DNA from: Bog-473 sp963824195
Lineage (GTDB): Bacteria; Actinomycetota; Acidimicrobiia; Acidimicrobiales; RAAP-2
DNA length: 64,000 nt
NCBI GenBank assembly: GCA_963824195.1
Contig: CAWGOJ010000016.1
Span: forward strand, 62,001-126,000
Direction of reading: 5' to 3'
The position numbers and the translations under genes were made by a program. The notes under the pieces were generated by a model, which was not told the origin of the DNA, did no database searches, and was given only the letters and a program-made list of their open reading frames with translations. This document shows, one piece after another, positions 44,845-53,575 of the stretch (the stretch's first letter is position 1; every line of letters starts with the position of its first letter).

Positions 44845-45816
44845 AAGGTCACCGGGCACCAAGGGGCGCACCCCGAAGCGCTCCGGAGCTCGGCGAGATC
44901 GACCGCGGCGTACGCGAAGTGGTCGACGCCGGCCATCACGTCGACATTCGTGGCCCGGCCGTGGGCGAGGGCCTCGGCGAAGCGGTCCACGTTGCCGGGG
45001 TCCGAGAGCGTGTCGGCCCGGGCGATGGCCACCCGCTTGCCGCCCACGGAGTGGATGGAGTCGTTCTGGAAGATGCCGAGCGTGAAGCAGAGCATGGCCA
45101 GACCGAGCTGCCCCGCATGGACGTGGCGATGAAGGCGAACACCTCGATTTCGCCGATGGGGGTGGCGTCGTAGTCGGCCAGCACGTGGACGAAGTCGTGC
45201 TTGGCGCCCGTCTCCTCAATGCCCTTGGGTTCCCCCGGGAAGGGGAAGCCATGGCGGTCGTAGAAGTCGGCCACCCCCTTGCCCCAGCTGCCGGGGGGGC
45301 AGGAGCGCAGCGCCTCCCACCGCCGGGCGATGGCCTGGTCCCCGACGAGGCCCGTGTAGGCGAGCTTGGACCGGACGAACTCGAGGAACTGGCCGTGCAG
45401 GGTGCCATGCACCTTCTGGTTCGTGTACCACGTGGAGCGCTCGATGTCGGCGTGGAGCGCCAGCAGGTGCTGCGTCGCCAGCTCCCTCGCGGCGTGCACC
45501 ATGCGCTCGCTCACCCGCAGCGCCCTGGCGTAGTCGTCGACGGCGGCCGCCACGGCGGGCGGGAGCGGGTGCGCCAGCATCTCGAGCACCACCATGAGGC
45601 AGACCGTGCCCTCGCGCAGCTCCGTGTCGGACGGTCGCCAGGAACTCGGCCGCCGACAGCGGCGTCGGCCACCCGCCGTCGGAGGTGATCCCGTAGAGGT
45701 CGTGGGCGATGGTGTGCAGGACGCTCTCCTGCAGCGGGTCGAGTCCGCCGCCCGCCTCGAACGCACCGAGCACCCGCGAGCGCGGTCCTCGCCCCTGGGG
45801 AATCGGGGAGGATCAC
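44841..45816 (-). pseudogene. Second Coq4-motif protein, three indels
   Basis: The reconstructed protein has about 324 residues and parallels 28366-29520: LHTIAHDLYG, then SWGKGVADFYDRHGFPFPG, KHDFVHVLADYDATPIGEIEVF (HDxxHx11E) and IFQNDSIHSVGGKRVA. It starts at GTG 45816, overlapping the MFS stop as GTGA. Indels are one extra base near 45774, one extra C near 45640 and one lost G near 45107 (G-run). The metal motif is intact. It is translationally coupled to an MFS exporter and convergent with a TauD-type dioxygenase. Confidence 0.7.
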
Positions 45817-47195
45817 GCGCCGATCGTACTGAGCGTCGACGCGCGCAGGAACAGCGTCACCACGGTGCCGATGAGCGACACGCCGGCCGCGACGGCGAAC
45901 ACGGCCCGGACGGTATCCGGCAGGTCGTGGGCGGTGGTGCCGAGGTCGGCGGCGATGGTGGCCGACAGCGCGACCCCGACGCTGAAGCCGACCAGGCGGG
46001 CCGCCTGGGCCAGGGCCGACGACTCGCCCGCCGCCCGCAAGGGCACGCCCTCGAGCGCGGACGCCGTCGAGCAGTCGAAGCACAGGCCCTGGCCCGCGCC
46101 CGCCACGATCAGCACCACCACCACGACGGCGAGCGGCGCGGCGGCCCCGAGCACCATGAGGAGGACGAGGCCCACCGTGCCGAGCGCCATGGCGCCGACC
46201 AGGGAGGCGTGCGGGCCCAGGCGCCGCACCAGCGGCCCGATGCCGGCCCCGACACCGGCGAACGAGGCGCAGTAGAGGGCGAACAGGGCGCCGGACTCCA
46301 GCGGCGCGTAGCCGGCGACCTCCTGCAGGTACACGGCGCTGTAGACGAGCGTCACGCCGAAGGCCCAGGTGGAGGCGAAGGCGACGGCGACCGTCGGGGC
46401 CAGGTAGGGCGCCCGCCGGACCCCGGGCAACAGGAGCTCGGAGGTTCCCGGGCGACGGGCCGACCACCACGCCACGGCGAAGGCGACCAGCGCGGCGGCG
46501 ACCTCGGCCAGCACCGTCGCGACGCCCGCGTGGCGATGGAGCCGATGGCCACGACGGAGAGCACGACACCCGTGGACAGCGCAGCCAGCCGGAGGGCGGG
46601 AAGGGCCGGCGCGCCCGTCTCTGGGCGGTCGGCGGGTACGAGGGCGAGCAGCGCCGGCACGGAGGCGAGGCAGAGGACGGCGTTGACGATGAAGAAGCCC
46701 CGCCACGAGAACGACGCCACCATGGCGCCCCCGATCAGGGGGCCCGCCGCCGCCCCCACGCCGCTGATGGCGCCGAAGGCGCCCACCGCGGCCGGCCGGC
46801 GCTCCTCGGTGAAGGCGGCGTCGACGACGGCGAGGGAGGTGGTGAAGCACAGCGCGCCGCCAGCCCCTGCACGGCGCGGGCCGCCACCAGCAGGTAGATC
46901 CCGGGGGTGACACCGCAGACCACCCCGGAGACGCCGAGCAGGACGACCCCGACCAGGAAGATGCGCCGGCGCCCCCGGCGCGCGCTCCATCGCCCCGCGG
47001 GGAGCAACGCGACGGCGAAGGCCAGTGTGGACGCGCTGACCACCCAGTTGGCGCGGGCGAAGCTCGTGTGGAGCCCGGTGCGGATGGAGGGCAGGACGGT
47101 GCCGATGCCGTTGATGTCCATCGACAGGGCCACGAGCGGCAGCGCCATCGCCGCCAGCACCAGCCAGGCACGCCGCCCAGCGAGCGGCGGCGCAT
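45813..47195 (-). pseudogene. MFS (DHA2-type) exporter, three single-base deletions
   Basis: A reconstructed 14-segment-type facilitator: WLVLAAMALPLVALSMDINGIGTVLPSI, VSASTLAFAVALLPAGRWSARRGRRR, GAFGAISGVGAAAGPLIGGAMV and a long C-terminal half in one frame, ending LRASTLSTIGA. Breaks lie near 46857 and 46525, and one more near 47170 if ATG 47195 is the start (MRRRSLGG then RAWLVLAAMAL). Each is one lost base. Drug or metabolite export is the family role. It is divergent from the alpha/beta hydrolase, and its stop couples to the Coq4-like gene. Confidence 0.8.
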
Positions 47196-47252
47196 CACCG
47201 GGCGGGTCGACGGCAGGCGGGGAGGGAGCGACCCCGGCAGGATACGCGGCCG

Positions 47253-47265
47253 TAGGATGCGGAGC
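47253..47265 (+). promoter_or_regulatory. Leaderless -10 element of the alpha/beta hydrolase gene
   Basis: TAGGAT (47253-47258), 7 nt, GTG 47266. An in-frame ATG at 47257 overlaps the hexamer and is therefore unlikely to be the start. Confidence 0.5.
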
Positions 47266-48497
47266 GTGGCCTCCGTCACTCTGTCGGACGATGGCGGTTT
47301 CGACTTCGCCCTGCGCTGCCTGCTGAGCGGCGTCGGCTACGACATGGCGGAACCCGGTGAGGTCCTCGCCGTCGCGGAGGCGATCGTGCCGGGTGACCGC
47401 GACTCGTGGTTCGACGCGTTGAGTGCCCGGGCGGACCGCTGCGCCGACGCCGCCCTGGGTGCCGCCGACGCGGGCCACCGGCGCAGCGTGGCGACGGCGT
47501 CGCTGCGCGAGGCGAATATCGCTACGCCGCCTTCTACCACGTCCTCGGGACGAGCCGGCCCGAGCGCCAGCTCCCGGCCTGGCGCGCCCACCGCGTCGCG
47601 CTCGAGCGCGCCATCGCCTACTGGCCCACGCCGGTGCGCCGCCTGAGCAGCCCGACGCGGTGCCGGCATGGCTCTTCACACCGCACGGCCCTGCGCCCGG
47701 CGGCGGCCGGCCGGTGGTCGTCATGCACAACCTGCTCACCGCACCGCTCTCCGACGTGTTCATGACGGGAGTCACCGATGCCGTCGAGCGGGGCTGGGCC
47801 GCCGTCGCCTTCGAGGGCCCGGGCCAGGGCCAGGCCTGGTTCGAGGACGGGGTGGGGCCGACTGACGACTGGGCGGGCGTGGCGAGCCGGCTGACCGACC
47901 GGCTGCTCCGGGAGGAGGACATCGACCGCACCCGGCTGGTGGCGATGGGCATCGGGGACGGCGGCTACCTGGCGGCGCGGGCCGCCGCCGCGGACCACCG
48001 CACCGCGGCGCTGGTGTGCGACCCGGCGTGGTGCGGCCGATCGTGGCCGCGCTCGGGCAGCTGCCGAACACCTCCGGGTGCTGTGGCGCTCGGGCGGATG
48101 GGCGGACCCCGACGGCTTCGACCGCGCCGTCACCGACGCCGCTCACGACGACGCCGAGCTGTCCTTCGCCGTGGCCAAGCTCACCGAGCAGTGGCCGACC
48201 ACGTCGCCGGCGGCGGTCCTCGGCCGCCTGGCCGGTTGGGACCTCGCCCCCCATGTGGAGGACATCGACTGCCCGACGTGGATCGCCGACCCCGACCAGG
48301 CGACGTCGTTCCCGGGCCAGTCGGCCGAATTGGCCCTGCTGCTGGGCGCCCGGGCCAGGCTGGCACCCTTCACCAGCGCCGAGGGAGCCGGCCTCGACTG
48401 CGAGATCGGCGCCCCGCGCCTGCGCAACCAGCGCGTGTATGACTGGTTGGAAGACCTGCTGGGACCGGCGGAACCCGGCCCCGTACCACCGAACTGA
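47266..48497 (+). pseudogene. Alpha/beta hydrolase (FrsA/pseudooxynicotine-hydrolase-like), four single-base deletions
   Basis: The N-terminal cap region FDFALRCLLSGVGYDMAEPGEV, RYAAFYHVLGTSRPERQLPAWRAH is followed by the hydrolase core RPVVVMHNLLTAPLSDVF, AFEGPGQGQAWFEDG and the elbow AMGIGDGGYLAARAAA, where the nucleophile position reads Gly-Ile-Gly-Asp, not Gly-x-Ser-x-Gly. So catalysis may be altered. Frames change near 47517, 47640, 48032 and 48070, each by one lost base. The start is leaderless GTG 47266. The VOC gene follows 10 nt downstream. Confidence 0.7.
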
Positions 48498-48507
48498 TGG
48501 AGGCCCC

Positions 48508-48873
48508 ATGACCGGACCCGTCGGCTGGCTCCGTGCCGTCGTCATCGACGCCGAGGACCCCGAGCAGCTCTCGGCCTTCTGGCAGGCCGTCCTGGGCGTC
48601 GGCGTCTTCGAGGTCGAGCAGGACTGGATCCAGCTCGAGCGCGACCGTGGCGGGGTCTACCTCGCCTTCCAGCCGCTGCCGGCGGGCGGGACCCCGGGCG
48701 CGGCGCGCCTGCGGCCCGACATCGAGGTGGAGGATATGGATGCGGCGCAAGGTCAGATCGAGGAGCTCGGCGGCCGGCTCGTGGCGGTGATCCAGGAGCC
48801 CGACGGCGACTCGCACCGGCGCATGGCCGACCCGGAGGGCAACGAGTTCACCATCCTGCTGCCGTTGCACTGA
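48508..48873 (+). CDS. VOC-superfamily (glyoxalase-like) protein
   Basis: A 121-residue single vicinal-oxygen-chelate protein. It has the first beta-alpha-beta unit VIDAEDPEQLSAFWQAVLGVG and a second unit ending MADPEGNEFTILLPL, both typical of actinobacterial glyoxalase/bleomycin-resistance-like proteins. ATG 48508 follows GATGGAGG, and the stop overlaps the next gene as TGATG. The frame is intact. It may bind a metal and a small substrate; none is predicted. Confidence 0.9.
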   Translation: MTGPVGWLRAVVIDAEDPEQLSAFWQAVLGVGVFEVEQDWIQLERDRGGVYLAFQPLPAGGTPGAARLRPDIEVEDMDAAQGQIEELGGRLVAVIQEPDGDSHRRMADPEGNEFTILLPLH

Positions 48874-49938
48874 TGCAGCGCGAGGAGCTCGAGGCCGCCG
48901 CGTGGCGCGTGCTCGCCCGGCGGCCGCGACCACGACGTGACCCCGGGCTCTTCACCTCGGGCGTGCTCTTCGGGCAGCCGGGGCTCTACCCGACGGGCCG
49001 CCGATGGCACCCGCGGCGGGACCGAGGCCCGACGAGGCCACCCTGCGCGCCGAGTTGGCCTCCTTCACGGCGGCCGGCGGCGCCGATGCCGCCGTGCTCG
49101 ACGAGCAGATGCGCGCGCTGGCCGACCGGTGCCCCGAGCCGCTGCCGCGGGCCGCGCTGGCGGTGCTGGCCACGACGGTGGCGGCGCCACTGGTGGCGGC
49201 CTTCCCCGCCCGCACGACGCCCGCACGGTGTCGGTCGGCGCCCCGTCCTCGCGGACGGGTCGTGGGCCCCGCCCTCGGGGGCGCCACCCCCGCGAGCGGG
49301 TGGTCAACGAGCGCTACCAGGCCGAGCACCCGGCGTCGGTGGCGCCCTCTCTGGCCCACGACCTGCTGTGGTCGCCCGACCTCGCGGTGCACGTGGCCGA
49401 GACACTGCTGCACGCGCTCAACGCCATGGTCCACCTTCAGCTCGTGGCCCGGGTCCCGGCCCTCGCGCACCGTGGGACCGAGCTGTGCCGGCGCCAGAAC
49501 TCGCTCGCCATCACCCTGTGCAACTCGCGGCAGCCGGGCTCCGAGCGCATCGAGCTGGTTGCACCCGACGGCCCGGGCACCGTTCCCGGTGGGGACCCGG
49601 CGCTCGACAGCCCGGACTTCTGGTCCGTCCCGTTCGCCCCGCCGGGCGTCGCCGCCCCGTCCGAGGTGGTGCGCGCGCTGGCGGCCGAGGTCTTCGAGCC
49701 GCTCGTCGAAGAGGGCGAGTCCCCGTCGCCCTTCGTGTTCAGCGAGGACTGGGGCACGTGGTTCGGCGCCCGGCTCTCGTCGTCGTGGCTCCCGCCGGTC
49801 GACCAGCTGCGCGCCGCCCTGGCCATCGGCCTCGTCATGCCGGCCGACGCCGCCGACGCCGCCGGGCCCGCCGTGCTCGGCCGACCGGAGCTGGCCGACG
49901 CGGTCGCGGTCTGGGAGCGCGAGCCGGTCCGCCCGTAG
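48873..49938 (+). pseudogene. Hypothetical protein, at least two frameshifts
   Basis: ATG 48873 overlaps the VOC stop. The stitched protein (about 355 residues) opens MQREELEAAAWRVLARR, then LASFTAAGGADAAVLDEQMRALADRCPEP, and has a long in-frame C-terminal half: VAPSLAHDLLWSPDLAVHVAETLLHALNAM, DSPDFWSVPFAPPG, FSEDWGTWFGARLSSSWLPPVDQLRAALA. No family recognised and no signal peptide. Frames shift near 49010 and 49225, by lost bases. It probably shares a transcript with the VOC gene. Confidence 0.55.
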
Positions 49939-49944
49939 CGGACC

Positions 49945-49957
49945 TAACCTCCGCTGC
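49945..49957 (+). promoter_or_regulatory. Leaderless -10 element of the Tat-amidohydrolase gene
   Basis: TAACCT (49945-49950), 7 nt, ATG 49958. Confidence 0.55.
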
Positions 49958-51507
49958 ATGGCAGGGATCGGCCCGTTCTCCCGCCGACAGCGCGATCGGC
50001 ACGACGATGAGCTTCCGCTCACCGCCGGTCCGGTCTCGAACGGTGAGTTCGTGCCGGCGGCGGCAGGCCCCACGGACCGGGCGGTCAACGAACTGATCCG
50101 GGCGTCCATCGACGAGTCGGCCCGGCGGCTCGGCATGGACCGTCGGCGCTTCCTCCAAGGTGCCGGGGCGGTCGCGGCGTCCCTGGCGGCGTTCGAGCTC
50201 GCCGGGTGCTCGTCGCCGCCGGCGTTGCATGGGCAAGCGGTGTCCCACCCCGGGGCCGGGGCGGACGGTTCAACGTGCCGCCGCCGGAGGACACTGCAGC
50301 CTGCCAACAGGCGCTCACCAGTTCGGACTTCATCTTCGACGTCCACACGCACCACGTGGTCCCGAGCGGTCCCTGGGCCCAGAACGCGCCGGAGACGGTC
50401 TCGCTCGTCCTCTCCATGCTCCCGCCGGGCTGCACCGACAGCCCGCAACTCGACTGCGTGGACCGGGCGACGTATCTGCACGACCTCTTCCTGGCCAGCG
50501 AGACGACGATGGCGATCCTGACCGACGTCCCCAATTCGGGTCCCTCCAACGCTCCGATACCGTTCCCCGAGGCCCTCAGCACACAGGAGATCACCGCGGG
50601 CCTCACGCACGGCGGCGCCAGTCGGATCCTGGTGGAGAACATCGTCGCCCCCAACGTGGGTCCGGTGGCTGCCACGCTCGACGAGATGTCGGGGGCGGTG
50701 GCGGCCGGTCCGCCCGTCGCGTTCAAGGTGTACACGGCCTGGAGCCCGAGCGGTCAGGGGTATTCGTTGGAGGATCCCGCCATCGGGCTCCCCACGGTCC
50801 AGCACGCGCACGACCTGGGCGTCAAGGTCTTCGTGGCCCACAAGGGCCTCCCGCTGGTGAATTTCGATCCGGCCTTCAACCACCCCGACGACATCGTGGC
50901 GGTGTCGCGCCAGTTCCCCGACATGCAATTCGTCGTGTACCACGCCGCGTGGGACCCGTCGCACGTCGAGGGCCCCTATGACCCGAACGCCACCATCGGC
51001 ATCGACACCCTGCTCGCCGCACTCGATCGCCACGCGGTCCCGCCGAACGACAACGTGTGGGTCGACGTGGCCACGCTGTGGCGCCAGCTGCTCACCACGC
51101 CCGATCAGGCCGCCCACGCCATCGGGAAGCTGCTCAAGCGGGTGGGTGCGCAGAGGGTGATGTGGGGCACCGATGCCATCTGGTACGGGAGCCCCGAACC
51201 GCAGATCATGGCGATGAGATCGTTCCAGATCACCACCGAGTTCCAGGACGTCTACGGGTACCCGGCGCTCACCGACGCGGTGAAGGCGGGCCTCTTCGGC
51301 CTCAACGCGGCCCAGCTGTTCGGCGTCGACCCGACCGCCACGCGGTGCGGGCTGACGACGGATCCTCTGACCGCGAACATCCAAGAGAGCGCACAATTAC
51401 GTGACGAGGGGGCCCTCCCGTCGGCGTGGCAGCCTCACGGGCCGACGACCCGCCGCCAGGTCCTCGACTGGCTCGCTTCGTCCGTCACGCCGTGGATGCC
51501 GTCCTGA
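49958..51507 (+). pseudogene. Tat-exported lipoprotein amidohydrolase, one frameshift
   Basis: An N-terminal Tat signal (MDRRRFLQGAGAVAASLAAF) with lipobox ELAGC sits after an unusual 50-residue leader. The body is an amidohydrolase-2-type TIM barrel with DVHTHHVV near residue 115, KVFVAHKGLP, VYHAAWDPSH and MWGTDAIWYGSPEPQ, the conserved catalytic Asp segment. One base is missing near 50260, between the lipobox and the barrel. If intact, the enzyme would sit on the outer face of the membrane. Its 3' end overlaps the convergent Gfo/Idh frame. Substrate unknown. Confidence 0.83.
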
Positions 51508-52609
51508 GCGGAGGTTGAGCATCGTGGCTCGGAGTCCCTGGCGGCTGGGAAGGGACTCCACGGCCCCAGCACGCGCCGAGGCCTGCGCCGCCTCGATGAT
51601 CCCGCCGTCAGCACGGCATCGTCGATGTCGACCGGCGGGGGCGCGCCGTCGAGGAGGAACGACGCCATGCCGGCGTAGAAGAGCCCGTACGCACCGGGCA
51701 GCGTGGGCACCGGCCGGCGCTCGGCCCCGACGACCACCTCGCCCCACGAGGACTCTGGCTCCTCGCCCCACCCGGGCTGCCGCGGGGACTGACCCTCAAC
51801 GAGCAGGGCCTCCTGCACGTCCATGCCGCGCTTCACGTAGGCGGCGGCGTCCCCCAGTAGTCGGAAGCGTGGGCCGAGATCGGGCGCCACCGCGCTCATC
51901 CAGAGGTGGACCCGCGGGCCGCCGGGATACCCGAGCGCGACGAACACGTCGTCATCGACACGGCTGTCGGCCCGGCGCACGGCGATGTCGGCGTAGACGG
52001 ACTCCGGTCCCCCGAAGAGCGCGACGGCCTGGTCGATGAGATGGGTCCCGAGGTCGTAGAGGATGCCGGTACCCGAGCCGGGCTCCGGGTCGTTCTTCCA
52101 GGCCCGCGGCGACACTTTGGGCTGCCAACGCTCGTAGCGCGACTCGAAGGTGTGCAGCGTGCCGAGGGCGTCGCGACCCAGGAGATCGACGACGGTACGG
52201 AAGTCCCCGTCCCAGCGCCGGTTCTGGAAGGGCACGACGGCGGTGCCGTTGGACCCGGCCAGGGCACGCAGCTGACGGGTCTCGGCACTGGTCGGGGTGA
52301 CCGGCTTGTCGACCACCACCGGCCGGCCGCGCGAGAGCACCGCGGCGGCCACAGCGGCGTGCGAGGCGTTCGGCGTCGTCACCACCACGAGGTCGATGTT
52401 GTCCAGCCGGCCGAGGAGCGCCTCGACCTCCCGCTCGACGCGGACGCCGGGGTAGCGGGCCAGGACCGCCGCCCGCCGCTCCGGGTTGCCGGTGACCACC
52501 GACACCAGCTCCAGGCGTGGCTCCGCGTCAATGAAGGGGGCGTGGAACACGGAGCCGCCCATGCCGTAGCCGACGAGCGCGACCCGGGCGGAGGCTCGTG
52601 GGGGCTCAT
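51435..52609 (-). pseudogene. Gfo/Idh/MocA-family oxidoreductase, two single-base deletions
   Basis: An NAD(P)-dependent sugar- or inositol-type dehydrogenase: Rossmann VALVGYGMGGSVFHAPF, DLVVVTTPNASHAAVA, catalytic Lys in VVVDKPVTPT and a C-terminal substrate domain (YDLGTHLIDQAVALFGGP). The frame from ATG 52609 (MSPHEPP) loses one base before ARVALVGYG, and another near 51600 (restoring one G gives AVLTAGIIEAAQASARAG). The true C-terminus is therefore uncertain; the given frame stops at 51435 inside the amidohydrolase 3' end. A YdgJ/IolW-like enzyme is the best guess. Confidence 0.82.
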
Positions 52610-52709
52610 TCGGCTCGGGCCACCTTTCTGCCGCCCTCTAAGGGAATTCCTAGAAGGCGTGACGGAGGTACCCGGTCTCACCCGTTCCGGCCGCCCCGGA
52701 GGAGGGCCC

Positions 52710-53540
52710 TCAGCGGTGGGCGACCAGGGAGGCAAGGGTGAACACCCCGACCTGCGTGTAGGTGGAGGTGCCGAACGGCGTCGAGCTGGTGACCTTGAGG
52801 TCCTGTTGCACCCGCAGCGGGAGGCCGGTGCGGGTGCTGAACCAGACCTCGGAGCGCTCGGTGCCCGTCTGGGCGCCCGTGTCCTTCCGGAGGCGCAGGA
52901 AATGGGCGGCCGGGACGGGCGTGCCGCCGACCGACACCGTGCCGAGGCCGAGGAACTTGTACGGGCCGGCGCTCAGTGTCCGGCCCTTCACCGACGAGTT
53001 GGTGCCGGTGCACGCCGACTCCCACCGCTGGGCGACGGTGGCGTCGGTCGGCAGGGCCATGCTGCGGGGCGCGCAGGTGAACGAGCTCAGGTTGGTGAAG
53101 TTGAGCGGGCCGAGCGACCACAGCTGCCAGGACTGCCCGCCGGCCTCCCAGAGGTCGCCCGAGTGCAAGCAGTACTCCCAGGTCTGCCAGTGATGGGTGC
53201 TGTAGTCGATCCGGAAGACCCAGCAGTTCTGTCCCCGCAGTGTCACCGTGCCGGGCAGGGTGGGTCCCTCGGCCTGCGACAGCGGCGGCAGGGAGAGCTT
53301 CTCGGTGCCCGAGCCGGTGTAGTCGTAGACCCCCGGCGCCGGCCGATCCGCGCCGGGCACGCCGGCACCGCCCTTGCCCAACTCGGCCTCGGCCTGGCGC
53401 AGCGAGACGGGCCGGGCGTGACTCGACGCCAGCACGACCACGGCCGCCACCGAGGCCAGCAGGAGGAGGACCACGCCGAGGATCCACGGCCAGCGGCGGC
53501 GGTGTCGCTTGCCGGGGGCCGGCACCGCGGGCTCCGTCAC
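52710..53540 (-). CDS. Membrane-anchored extracellular protein of unknown function
   Basis: A 276-residue protein. An Arg-rich N-terminus (KRHRRRW) and one membrane segment (PWILGVVLLLLASVAAVVVLASS) precede an outside domain rich in Ser/Thr/Trp (DYTGSGTEKLSLPPL, WVFRIDYSTHHWQTWEYCLHSG, SFTCAPRSMALP, EVWFSTRTGLPLRVQQDLKV). There are four Cys that could form disulfides. The start is GTG 53540, in the same frame as the permease upstream but after its shifted stop. It lies 36 nt downstream of the FtsX-like permease, suggesting an accessory protein. No family recognised. Confidence 0.72.
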   Translation of the reverse strand: MTEPAVPAPGKRHRRRWPWILGVVLLLLASVAAVVVLASSHARPVSLRQAEAELGKGGAGVPGADRPAPGVYDYTGSGTEKLSLPPLSQAEGPTLPGTVTLRGQNCWVFRIDYSTHHWQTWEYCLHSGDLWEAGGQSWQLWSLGPLNFTNLSSFTCAPRSMALPTDATVAQRWESACTGTNSSVKGRTLSAGPYKFLGLGTVSVGGTPVPAAHFLRLRKDTGAQTGTERSEVWFSTRTGLPLRVQQDLKVTSSTPFGTSTYTQVGVFTLASLVAHR

Positions 53541-53575
53541 TGGGGCGATGGTAGGTCGTCGGGGCGGAAACCCGA

